Below, in pieces: positions 16,150 through 24,499 of a stretch of DNA of 32,748 nt. The stretch is from Methyloversatilis universalis (GTDB taxonomy: Bacteria > Pseudomonadota > Gammaproteobacteria > Methylococcales > Methylococcaceae), in contig DYIL01000040.1 in NCBI GenBank assembly GCA_020723665.1, positions 1 to 32,748 of the forward strand. The letters are read 5' to 3'. The translations under genes were made by a program, and so were the position numbers. Below the pieces are notes generated by a model. That model was not told where the DNA came from. It made no database searches and worked only from the letters and a program-made list of their open reading frames with translations. How positions within the stretch are numbered: the first letter of the stretch is position 1; each line of letters starts with the position of its first letter.

Positions 16150-17090
16150 TCAAGCTTCGTCTGCTCGGGTAGGCGCCAACTGGCGCTGCACCGCCGCCAC
16201 CTGCTCCGGGTTTCCGACCGGGCCGATGCGGTCCCCGCCGGAAACTCGGTGTGCGTGGACGGGCTGACCATGAGTTCGTTCTTGCGCTCGATGGCCACCG
16301 GCGTCGCGCCGGTGCGCGCCCGGAACGCGGTCTCGCCCCGCGTCCGTCCGACCAGAGGGCTGTCCGGCGGTACTTTTCGCCAAGCGATATCGATCAATTC
16401 ATGGGTATCGAGCAGATCCCGGAGCAAGGCATGTTCCCCGTGAGCCTTGACCAGCGCGTCGTAGTGTCCACGGCGCGCCGTATCCGCATAACGCCGCACT
16501 TCACGCAAAGGAAAGGCCAGTTGTAGCAGCGTGTGCCGAGTTACCTGCAAGCCGCCTTCCAGTTCCGGATGGATCACCAGCCGCGCTCCCAAGCCGGACA
16601 GCCGCTTCCCCCCGAGCGGCAGCTCTGGCAATGATAGGGAGGTCAGGAGCAATGTCTCTGGCCGACGCAACCGTCAGCTCGGTGGCGGCTTCCTCGGATA
16701 AAGTGACCACGAGCAGGCGAGCCCGGTGCGGCACCGCATGGGTCAGAACATTGGAATTCGTGGTGTCTCCCAAAAGTGTCGGGACGCTTTTTTTTTCGAC
16801 AAGCGCTCGATACGATGGATGCGGGAATCGATCACCAAATAAGGAATACCCAATTCGCCCATGATATCGACGATGTTAGGCCCCGCCCGTCCGTAGCCCA
16901 CGACCACCACGTGGTTCGCCACCGAATCCTCCACCGGAACCTGAGTCGACCCGTGCCGGTTCAGGCAGCGCCATAACGGTCGGATGGCCCGCAAACCGCG
17001 CTGCGGCGGATTGACGATGATGGACAGCAGCGATTGGAAGGGCGGCTCCGGGAGAGAGAGCCGGCGCGGCCCTTCGCCGGAGGCTCACGA
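16150..17090 (-). pseudogene. decayed Kef/YbaL-type cation/proton antiporter, C-terminal part
   Basis: On the minus strand, in several frames, lie LPEPPFQSLLSIIVNP (end of the transmembrane domain), then NHVVVVGYGRAGPNIVDIM...YLVID (RCK/TrkA-N nucleotide-binding site), GDTTNSNVLTHA, then LEGGLQVTRHTLLQL and PLVGRT...GATPVAIERKNE (TrkA-C), and a C-terminus ending in a stop at 16150. At least three frame changes are needed. Everything before the last membrane helices is missing. Kef proteins are K+/H+ antiporters gated by an RCK domain. An intact antiporter of the same superfamily without RCK remains at 5994-7226. Confidence 0.82.
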
Positions 17091-17321
17091 TCAAGCTAGC
17101 GTATCGAAAAGTGACAGATACGCCTGCTCCGATCCGAAAATCGACGAAACGGTCGCGAAAGCCGTCGAAAAAACATTCCGAAACGGCCGGCGCCGCAGGA
17201 AAATCTCGCGAGACCACGCCGGATGCGAGCCGATCGCTCGCCGACTTGGTCTAAGGACTGTCGGGTGCGGTGGATTTTCTGTCGCCGCGCCGCTACCCTG
17301 ATCAAGACGAAGACTCGGACT

Positions 17322-19157
17322 ATGGACAACACCGGACTAGCCACGCCCCCCAAGCCCCGTGAACCGGTACGACCGGACGACCATGTACCGGAAAGCGTCG
17401 ACCGCCTGCGCATTCTCTCGCCGCGACGGAAATCCACGGCGGCTCGCTCGCTCGATGAACTGGTGAACGAACAGCTCGCCCATTTCGGCATCGATCCGGA
17501 CACGGGGTTCGGCCGGACGCTGGCGCGCTTGTCGCGGCGGATGTACGAGAGCTATGCCGACATCGACCGGCTTTGGATCGAGACCGCGGAAACCATCCAG
17601 AACCTGGATCGTTCCGACCGGATCGCCTATTTCAACGCGAAGAAGTTCCTGTCGTTCCAACTGGCGAAACTGCTCGACTATTTGCAGAATCCGAACCGGC
17701 GCTGTTACCAGGGCCTGAACTACAGCACCGCAACGGTCGCCAGCAAGGGTCCTTATTCTGTCTTCGACAATGTTCCCGCGCTTTTCTCCGCGAATCCCGT
17801 GATCACCCGCACGGCGACTTATATCTATGCCTGCGCCGAGTGGATCGAAGACGCCTTTCAGGGCAAGGAGCGGCTATTGCAGATCTATTCGCGGCTGCTC
17901 AATCCGACCTCAATCGCCTTGGCCAATCATATCGTCGATCTCGAAGCCGGCCCTCATGCCGGCGAGTACTTCGCGTGGAACTTCAACAGCGGGATGGCTG
18001 CCATCGATGGCGTGCTGTCGCACGTCCTGGAACGCGACGATATCCTGATCACCAGCCGCAACGTTTACGGCGGCACCCATCAGCTCATTCACCATTGGTT
18101 CGCTAAACCCGCGAATCTGGAGATCGGCGTCGAAACCTTCGATGGCTATACCGCCGACGATTTTCTGGATGCCTGGCAGCGCACCCTCGGCCGGTACGCC
18201 GACCGCTTCTCGGCCGGACGGCGCGCCCATGTCTATCTCGAATCGCCGTGCAACCCGCATGGGTACGTGCTGGATGTGCCGGCCATCTGCCGGGAAGCGC
18301 ATCGGCTCGGACTGCGCGTCATCCTCGATTCCACTGTCGGCACGCCCTTTCTTTATACGCCATTGCAGCGGGATGACCCGTCGGAACGGCCCGATTTCGT
18401 CATTCACAGCTATACCAAAGATCTTTCCGGCAATGGCTCGGTCATCGCCGGGACCGTCATCGGCCGCAACGAGGACATGTTCATTCCCAAAGGAGACTCG
18501 GTAAACGGCGTGAAATGGGACGAAACCCTGTTCTGGAACGTGTATTACGTCAAGGGCGCGTTTCTCAATGCCGATGCCGCTTTCGACGTGCTCCAGGGAG
18601 TGCGCACCCTGGATGTGCGCATGCTCAGGAAGTGCATCAACACCCAGATACTCGCACGCTTCCTGGCGGCCCACCCTAAACTCACGGTCCACTGCAACGC
18701 GCTGCCCGAGGATCCCAACCGCGAGATCATGAAGAAGACCGCCGCGCTCCCCCTGCCCGCGCCGTTGTTCACGCTGGACATGGGCGATTTGCCGCGGGAT
18801 GCGTTTCAGCGGTTCTTCGACAATCTCTCGCCCACTTTCGGCCATATGATCAGTCTCGGCCAGAGCAATACCATCGTGGCTTGCCCCGCCCTGACCACCC
18901 ATTCGGAACTGGACGAAAAGGCATTGCGCGAAGCCGGCATCTCGCCGACCACCATACGCATCGCCGTCGGCAACGAAGACCCGCTCGACTTGATCCGGCA
19001 TTGGATCGACACGGCAAGACTGACGATCGACCCGGTCGTACCCGGCTTTTCGCGTGGCTTCGGACCGCTATCGGCGGCACGGGAGTTGGTGCGGACGATC
19101 TATCTCGACTCGCACCGAACATACATCGAGGCAAAAATCACACAAAGCACCGACTGA
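17322..19157 (+). CDS. long PLP-dependent enzyme of the Cys/Met-metabolism family
   Basis: 611 residues, about 200 longer than typical cystathionine gamma-synthase relatives. Residues 1-130 form an extra, mostly helical N-terminal region with no motif I recognise. The fold-type I core has EYFAWNFNSGMAAIDGVL (cofactor phosphate site), YLESPCNPHGYVLDVPAI (Asp/Asn contacts), VILDST (cofactor Asp) and the lysine in HSYTKDLSGNGSVIAG (about 366), the expected Schiff-base Lys. The C-terminal block has TTIRIAVGNEDPLDLI. It could be a gamma-lyase or synthase acting on a sulfur amino acid; the substrate cannot be read. ATG 17322 gives the most plausible start; an in-frame start at 17223 would run into sequence unlike a protein start. 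Confidence 0.85.
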   Translation: MDNTGLATPPKPREPVRPDDHVPESVDRLRILSPRRKSTAARSLDELVNEQLAHFGIDPDTGFGRTLARLSRRMYESYADIDRLWIETAETIQNLDRSDRIAYFNAKKFLSFQLAKLLDYLQNPNRRCYQGLNYSTATVASKGPYSVFDNVPALFSANPVITRTATYIYACAEWIEDAFQGKERLLQIYSRLLNPTSIALANHIVDLEAGPHAGEYFAWNFNSGMAAIDGVLSHVLERDDILITSRNVYGGTHQLIHHWFAKPANLEIGVETFDGYTADDFLDAWQRTLGRYADRFSAGRRAHVYLESPCNPHGYVLDVPAICREAHRLGLRVILDSTVGTPFLYTPLQRDDPSERPDFVIHSYTKDLSGNGSVIAGTVIGRNEDMFIPKGDSVNGVKWDETLFWNVYYVKGAFLNADAAFDVLQGVRTLDVRMLRKCINTQILARFLAAHPKLTVHCNALPEDPNREIMKKTAALPLPAPLFTLDMGDLPRDAFQRFFDNLSPTFGHMISLGQSNTIVACPALTTHSELDEKALREAGISPTTIRIAVGNEDPLDLIRHWIDTARLTIDPVVPGFSRGFGPLSAARELVRTIYLDSHRTYIEAKITQSTD

Positions 19158-19209
19158 CCTATAATCCGATCATCCAAACACAATCGGCATCCGACGCAAG
19201 GGGCAACGA

Positions 19210-19551
19210 ATGAAAAAGCGGCTGGGCGTCATCGGTTTGTTTTCCGGTCTGATCGGCTGCGCCCACATCCCGTCGGAGCCGACCGCGAGGTCCATTTATC
19301 TCGCGAGCGGCCAGCCGGCGTACCAGATCACCTGCGAGGAAGAAGGACTCGCGAAGGACAGTTGTTACCGGAAAGCCGGCGACCTCTGCGGGACGCGGGG
19401 CTATGACGAGGTCCGTTTGAGCGACGAGCGGCAGATGAATGAGCTCTTCGAGATGGTGGCGAAAGCGATCCGGCACGGAAAAACGGCGCCTGTCGTCAAG
19501 AAAACGATCGTGATCCGATGCAAGCGGCCGGCGACACGCGGCCGCATATAG
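19210..19551 (+). CDS. small putative lipoprotein
   Basis: 113 residues. The N-terminus MKKRLGVIGLFSGLIGC is a lipoprotein signal with lipobox LIGC (Cys 17). The mature part has paired cysteines (TCEEEGLAKDSCYRKAGDLCG) that could form disulfides, and one more Cys near the C-terminus. AAGGGG precedes the ATG. I do not recognise the family. It starts 52 bp after the PLP enzyme on the same strand and may be co-transcribed with it. Confidence 0.75.
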   Translation: MKKRLGVIGLFSGLIGCAHIPSEPTARSIYLASGQPAYQITCEEEGLAKDSCYRKAGDLCGTRGYDEVRLSDERQMNELFEMVAKAIRHGKTAPVVKKTIVIRCKRPATRGRI

Positions 19552-19646
19552 CTGAGCCGATGCACCGAGCCGGAGCAGCGGGTTTAATCCGCGCAAGAGC
19601 AGGGCGTTCAAGGGAGGTCGCCAACCCCTTGCCGGCAAAAACCTTT

Positions 19647-19872
19647 AGGAAGCTCTGAATAAGCCCTCTCCCGCTGGGACAACCCTGTCCTGAGCCCGTC
19701 GAAGGGCCGTGCTTCGCACCTTCGCGTTCGCTCCCGGCGAACGGGTGACGGGTAAGCGCCGCTTGCGGCTCCCAACGGGGACAGTGCGGCGTGATCGGGT
19801 TGGGTGAGGGCCTTTTGGTTCCAACAGTCGCACTGTTCGCTTTTCCCACTGGAAACTTAATCAGAGCTTCCT
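19647..19872 (+). repeat. MITE-like element family B, enlarged copy
   Basis: It has the family-B ends (AGGAAGCTCTGAATAAG at 19647 and CTTAATCAGAGCTTCCT at 19872) but its 226-bp interior differs from the usual ~160 bp. The interior contains CCTGTCCTGAGCCCGTCGAAGG-type short repeats and GC-rich inverted repeats. Confidence 0.7.
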
Positions 19873-19969
19873 TCAGTCTGCCCGCAACATCGGCAATCCT
19901 CTCCCGACACATCCTTCTGCCCACTCGCGTCGTCGGAAAGGGATTCCTGACTTACTTCGCCACTCCCCT

Positions 19970-20572
19970 CTAGGATTCACCGTTTCTCTCGTCCCGGCGT
20001 GTCTGCCGGACGAGGCGGCGCGACGGCGATTTCTCCGGCTTGACCTCGATCACACGATCGAGCTGAGGCGGTGCGTTTTGCCCGGTTTTTCTTTGATACG
20101 CCAAAGCCTCCTGCCGGCCCCGAACGAGATAACCCGCGACCGCACCGCCGGCGGCGGCGAAGGTCAGCAAACCCACCGTCACCAGCTCGACCGCCAGAAG
20201 GACGGCTCCGATGCTCACAAGGACGAAAAGTCCGAAGCCCAGTTTGATATTCGCTCTGCGGTTGGCACGATTCACTTCGCGAACCAGCCGCCGATGGGTT
20301 TCCTCCAGCGTCGTCCGCTTGTCGGCTTCGGCGGCGACCAGGAGATTCTCCCGTTCTCGGGCGAAGCTGTTGCGGGCCTCGGCCAGCGCATCCTTCTTCA
20401 AGTGGTCGGCGATGGACCCGAACCATACGGCAATCAGCAGCGTGATGATGAAGGCGAGCAATCCCAGCGGAACCCAATCCGCCTCGCCGGAGGCGCTCTT
20501 CGCCGCCATCACCACACCGACCGTCGCCGCTTCGACGACGAGAATTCCAGGCAGGAATCTGAACATGGACAT
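19970..20572 (-). CDS. conserved-type membrane protein, function unknown
   Basis: 200 residues. Hydrophobic segments lie at about 5-24, 33-52 and, as a long hairpin, 110-148 (GFGLFVLVSIGAVLLAVELV ... GGAVAGYLV). Between them is a charged helix (about 56-105) with many Glu/Arg/Ala and a likely coiled coil, and the C-terminus is basic (KPEKSPSRRLVRQTRR). GAGGTG lies before ATG 20572; a second ATG is two codons later. The layout of two membrane pairs around a cytoplasmic coiled coil suggests a scaffold or sensor, but I do not recognise it. It is not linked to neighbours. Confidence 0.72.
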   Translation of the reverse strand: MSMFRFLPGILVVEAATVGVVMAAKSASGEADWVPLGLLAFIITLLIAVWFGSIADHLKKDALAEARNSFARERENLLVAAEADKRTTLEETHRRLVREVNRANRRANIKLGFGLFVLVSIGAVLLAVELVTVGLLTFAAAGGAVAGYLVRGRQEALAYQRKTGQNAPPQLDRVIEVKPEKSPSRRLVRQTRRDERNGES

Positions 20573-20647
20573 CGCGTTGGCACCTCAGGTGTTGGAGCGG
20601 CAAAAGACCTGACTTGGAGTCCGGCATCGGCCGAAGCGTTCCTTAAG

Positions 20648-20783
20648 GAAGCTCTGATTAAATCCTTCTACAGGCTCAGGACGAGCGGTAACGCGTTGAT
20701 TCCGTTCGTGGTGCCTGCCCACACGGCAGCAGGCGAGAGCTTGTCGAAGGGGGTGAACGGAATCAACTTGTTCAGAGCTTCCT
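20648..20783 (-). repeat. MITE-like element family B, copy 3
   Basis: The ends AAGGAAGCTCTGATTAA and TTCAGAGCTTCCTTAA are symmetrical, with CCTTAAGG on both sides. The interior is inverted relative to the copies at 14593 and 27538 (GTGAACGGAATCAACTTG near the right end). It lies between the membrane protein and glgC. Confidence 0.8.
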
Positions 20784-20949
20784 TAAGGCGGCCTCGCGAA
20801 CGTGCCGCTGTCATGAAACCGGGCGCCCCGGCCGAATTCGACGACATGGCCCTAGCATCCGTAATCATTCTTATTGCCGGAAACATTGCGAAAGACAATC
20901 GTATGCGCTTGCTATTCCGCCTGTTCAACCAAAACAACCGAGGCCCAAC

Positions 20950-22173
20950 ATGGCGCCCCCCAAAGTCTTGGCCATGGTGCTGGCCGGCGGCGCGGGCACC
21001 CGCCTTCTTCCACTCACGGCCGAACGTTCGAAACCGGCGGTTCCGTTCGGCGGCCGGTACCGCATCGTGGATTTCGTGCTGAGCAATCTGGTCAATTCCG
21101 AAATCCATTCGATCTATTTGCTCGTCCAATACAAGTCCCAATCCTTGATCGAGCATATACGCAGGGCTTGGTCGATATCCCATCTGATCGCGGGCCATTT
21201 CGTCACCGTCGTGCCTCCCCAGATGCGGGACGGATCGGACTGGTTCCAGAGTACCGCCGATGCGGTCCATCAGAATCTGGGACTGATCGAACATCATCGT
21301 CCCGACGTGGTGGCCGTATTCGGATCCGATCACGTTTACCGCATGGATATCAACCAAATGGTCCGCTTTCATCTGGAGCAAAACGCGGACGCCACTGTGG
21401 CCGCGCTCCCCATGCCGCTGGAGCAATGCTCGGCTTTCGGCGTCATCCGCCCCGACCATACCGGCCGGGTCGCGGAATTCCAGGAAAAGCCGGCCCATCC
21501 CAGGCCCATGGCCGGCGATCCCCGGCGAGCGTTGGCTTCCATGGGTAATTACATCTTCAGCACGGACGTCCTGATCGACACGCTCAAAGCCATCCGCCCG
21601 CGCAGCGAACAGGATTTCGGGCGGGACATCCTGCCGCGGCTGATCCACACGCATAAGGTATGCGTTTACAATTTCGCCTTGAACCGGGTCCCCGGGATCA
21701 AACCGTACGAAGAGCAGCCTTATTGGCGCGACGTCGGCACGATCGAGGCCTATTTCGCGGCCCATATGGATATGCTGGGCGAGGAACCGCGCTTTGAAAT
21801 CTTCAATCCGAGCTGGCCGATCTATTCGGACAATTATCTCGGCCCGGATACCCGCATCATCGACGGCGAAGTCCGGAACAGCATTCTCGGCACGGGCACC
21901 ATTATCCGGGGCGCCCGAATCAACCGTTCGGTGATCCGGCGCGAAGTGATCGTCGAGCCGGACGCGGACATCGACGAGTGCATCATCATGGATTACACCG
22001 TCATCGGCCGGGGCTCGAAACTTCGCCGGACCATCGTCGATCGCTACAACATCATTCCGCCCGGATCCGTCATCGGCGACGGACGATATCCCGACAAAAA
22101 CCAACGTTCGGCATCGCCGCCCCGGATCACCATCGTACCGAAAGGCAAGCGCGGCTCGGCTTCGGTGTATTGA
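20950..22173 (+). CDS. glgC: glucose-1-phosphate adenylyltransferase (ADP-glucose pyrophosphorylase)
   Basis: 407 residues. The nucleotidyltransferase N-terminus has MVLAGGAGTRLLPLTAERSK (about 8-28) and PFGGRYRIVDFVLSN. SDHVYRMD marks the metal-binding catalytic Asp region, VAEFQEKP the sugar-phosphate loop, and PYWRDVGTIEAYF the end of the catalytic domain. The C-terminal third is a left-handed beta-helix with hexapeptide-like repeats (NSILGTGTIIRGARINRSVI). It makes ADP-glucose from ATP and glucose-1-phosphate for glycogen synthesis. GAGG precedes the ATG. The phosphohexomutase at 25748 could supply its substrate, although the two are not adjacent. Confidence 0.95.
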   Translation: MAPPKVLAMVLAGGAGTRLLPLTAERSKPAVPFGGRYRIVDFVLSNLVNSEIHSIYLLVQYKSQSLIEHIRRAWSISHLIAGHFVTVVPPQMRDGSDWFQSTADAVHQNLGLIEHHRPDVVAVFGSDHVYRMDINQMVRFHLEQNADATVAALPMPLEQCSAFGVIRPDHTGRVAEFQEKPAHPRPMAGDPRRALASMGNYIFSTDVLIDTLKAIRPRSEQDFGRDILPRLIHTHKVCVYNFALNRVPGIKPYEEQPYWRDVGTIEAYFAAHMDMLGEEPRFEIFNPSWPIYSDNYLGPDTRIIDGEVRNSILGTGTIIRGARINRSVIRREVIVEPDADIDECIIMDYTVIGRGSKLRRTIVDRYNIIPPGSVIGDGRYPDKNQRSASPPRITIVPKGKRGSASVY

Positions 22174-22309
22174 TCGACCGGCCGGAACGCTCCGGATACC
22201 GGCCGTAAAGCGATTGCAAGCCTTACGTCCCGACCCCAGGGTGACGGTCCGAACTTACAAATCCGCCGCTCGCCGGTACCGCCCCTAACGGCAAGAAGAT
22301 GAACCGCCG

Positions 22310-22622
22310 GGTATTCCGGCACACGCGGCAGGCGGATCGCAAACTCGCTACCCTTACCCAGCTCTTCGCCGAAAGCCATACGTCGCCGCCGTGCATCGCC
22401 ACCAGGCGTTTCACCAAGCAGAGGTCGATCCCGAGTCCTCCCCTTCGACCTCGCTCAGGACAGGCTTCGACCCGGTCGAGGGTGTGATCCGCCTGATAGA
22501 ACAGGTCGAACAGGCGGGCTGTCTGCGCGGAATCGATGCCGCGGCCGGTGTCGCTGACCCGGATCGTGACAAAAGCTTTAGGACGGCTCGACGGTGAAAC
22601 TGGTCCCCCCTTTCGTCAGTAT
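22310..22622 (-). pseudogene. histidine kinase remnant (HATPase_c end) with in-frame repeat insertion
   Basis: On the minus strand, YTDERG (next to the family-B repeat) is followed, after a frame change, by VTIRVSDTGRGIDSAQTARL (G1 box), FDLFYQADHTLDR, an inserted VEACPERGRR, then GGLGIDLCLVKRLVAMHGGDVW (G2 box). After a further frameshift comes ELGKGSEFAIRLP. The inserted peptide is encoded by the short repeat CTTCGACCTCGCTCAGGACA. The 5' part of the kinase is absent at the family-B copy (22623), so the element marks the break. Such kinases sense signals and phosphorylate response regulators; this remnant cannot work. Confidence 0.82.
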
Positions 22623-22782
22623 AGGAAGCTCTGATCAAGTCCTTCTACAGGCACAGGACGAACGGTAACGCGTTGATTCCGTTCGTGGTGCCTGCCCGCG
22701 CGGCGGCAGGCGGGAGCTTGTCGAACGCTCTCCCGAGTCTGTCGAAGGGCGTGAACGGAATCAACTTGTTCAGAGCTTCCCT
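22623..22782 (-). repeat. MITE-like element family B, copy 4
   Basis: 160 bp bounded by AGGAAGCTCTGATCAAG and CAGAGCTTCCCT. The interior is in the same orientation as the copy at 20648, including GGCAGGCGGGAGCTTGTCGAA and GTGAACGGAATCAACTTG. It abuts the kinase remnant. The following 22783-23129 (347 bp) holds no supported gene apart from the 5' leader of the beta-propeller gene. Confidence 0.83.
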
Positions 22783-23129
22783 AAGTTCAAAGCGCTTACC
22801 TGATTCGGCTGTTTTTATCTCGCAAACAGACAGCGTAGTCGCGTTCGAACACCGCCAAACCGACCTTCCAAAATGCAAGCGCCCATAGTGCCCGGAAGAT
22901 GCTTCTACGGCGAGTTGCGGAAGCCCTCGTGCAAATTCCCGCATCCGATTCGAATCGCCCGATCCGATGACTGTCTAAGCTGTTACAGTTTTTTCCGACC
23001 GATTGAGTCCCCGTGTCCGCTTCGAGGTCGAACCCGTCATACGGGGACCGGACCGTCACGGCGAAGGCGCGGATGGGAAGCCGCACAAACGGCGGCTGTC
23101 TTTCACTCATACTTCAGGGATGGACCATC

Positions 23130-24248
23130 ATGACGAACGATTACGGAAAAAGGGCTCGGCTGGCGTCGGTATTTAGCGGCACCGTCCTGGTCCTGGCCTT
23201 GCAGTCGCCCGAGATTTCCGCGAGAACTCTCGGTTTGGTAGCAGATAACACCGAGTCTTCTGTCACGATATTCGACGCCGATACCGATACCGTGCTGGGA
23301 TCGGTACCCATACCCCCGGGTACGATCGGCGATGTGCTGATCACGCTGGATCAGAGATGGGGTTTCGTGACCAACTTCAAAAACGAAATCTTCGTGATCG
23401 ACTTGGCGGCGTCGCCTCCTCGCCTCGCGGAAGGCACGAATCCGATTCGTATTTCCAATTTAGGCGAGGATCTCGCGATTAGTCCGGACGGCAAATTTCT
23501 GGTGGTGTCCGACGGCAACGCCGTTCAACCGATCTCGGTCGTCGACATCGGAAGCCGCACCGAGATCCACACCTTGTCGGTAGGCTCCGACACCAACTCC
23601 GTGGATGTCTGCCGCGACGGTTCGGTACTGGTCACGTCCTCGACCGGCGCGGTGCGCCGGCTGACGATCGATAGCGCCGGTGCGTTGAAGGATACCGGCG
23701 AGACCTTGTCACTGGACGGCGAACCCAACAATGTCTTCTGCGCGCCGAACAGCGCTTCGGGACTTGTCGTCACCACCTTGTCCGGCAGCATGACATCGTT
23801 CACCGTACCGGATCTGAAGCGGGTCGATACGCGCGCCTTATCCGGCAATTTCGGGATTTCGGGTCTGGTCGCCTCGGACGGAGACCGGGTATTCGTTCGA
23901 AGCAGCTACGACGGCTTCGTCGACGTTTTTTCTTATGACGCCACGGCCGCGTCACTGCATGAAAGCCCGCAGCGATCGATCCCGGTTTCGGTCACGTTCG
24001 GATTCTACGGAATCGATCAAATCGCGCTGCATCCCAGCAAGCCCAAGTTGTACGTCCCCGAATTCTTCGCCAATGCCTTGAATGTCTACGACGCCAATTC
24101 CGGCGAACTGCTGACCTCCATCACCGATCCTAATATCGTCGAGCCGACCGGTGTGACCATTGCCATGCCCGCCGACGGCGACAACGATGACGATGAAAAC
24201 GACGACAATGGCACTTCGGACAGTTCGGACGGACAGTACCGGCGATAG
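23130..24248 (+). CDS. secreted beta-propeller (YncE/40-residue-repeat) protein
   Basis: 372 residues with a signal peptide (about 1-32, ending near ISA-RT). The mature part is a row of blade-like repeats: VTIFDADTDTVLGSVPI, FVIDLAASPPRL, ISVVDIGSRTEIHTL, FTVPDLKRVDTRAL, VFSYDATAASLHES, LNVYDANSGELLTSI. This fits a seven-bladed propeller of the YncE/lactonase type. The C-terminus is a very acidic tail (GDNDDDENDDNGTSD) that could bind Ca2+ or remain disordered. It likely acts in the periplasm or outside the cell; ligand unknown. ATG 23130 is preferred for the signal peptide and the upstream AGGGATGG. Confidence 0.82.
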   Translation: MTNDYGKRARLASVFSGTVLVLALQSPEISARTLGLVADNTESSVTIFDADTDTVLGSVPIPPGTIGDVLITLDQRWGFVTNFKNEIFVIDLAASPPRLAEGTNPIRISNLGEDLAISPDGKFLVVSDGNAVQPISVVDIGSRTEIHTLSVGSDTNSVDVCRDGSVLVTSSTGAVRRLTIDSAGALKDTGETLSLDGEPNNVFCAPNSASGLVVTTLSGSMTSFTVPDLKRVDTRALSGNFGISGLVASDGDRVFVRSSYDGFVDVFSYDATAASLHESPQRSIPVSVTFGFYGIDQIALHPSKPKLYVPEFFANALNVYDANSGELLTSITDPNIVEPTGVTIAMPADGDNDDDENDDNGTSDSSDGQYRR

Positions 24249-24346
24249 GATGAATACCAGGCATGACGGACAGGTGCCGTTCTAGTGGCCGTGCCCGACC
24301 CAGCGACGTGGACACTGAATCGGTCCACGCACCGCGGGCCCGAATA

Positions 24347-24431
24347 AGAGCCTGTCCCAATCGGCTTAAGGAAGCTCTGATTAAGCCCTTCGACCGGCTC
24401 AGGACGAACGACCTATCGGGATAGGCTCTAA
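24347..24431 (+). repeat. family-B half copy inside a GAGCCTRTCCC inverted repeat
   Basis: AGAGCCTGTCCC at 24347 and GGGATAGGCTCT at about 24420-24431 are near-perfect inverse complements. Between them starts a family-B left end (AGGAAGCTCTGATTAAG, 24369) and CCCTTCGACCGGCTCAGGACG, without a right end. Confidence 0.55.
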
Positions 24432-24499
24432 GCCGACACTGAGCGAAGTCGAAGGACGAAGCGTTTCGGATGGGCCGAACGGAGCGGGCAACCCGACTC

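Noticed and set aside
17910..19001. A 363-codon minus-strand frame opposite the PLP enzyme
   Set aside because: The plus strand carries all conserved PLP motifs; the antisense frame has none and arises from high GC content.
20668..22104. A 478-codon minus-strand frame opposite glgC
   Set aside because: Antisense of a fully recognisable ADP-glucose pyrophosphorylase; no family features.
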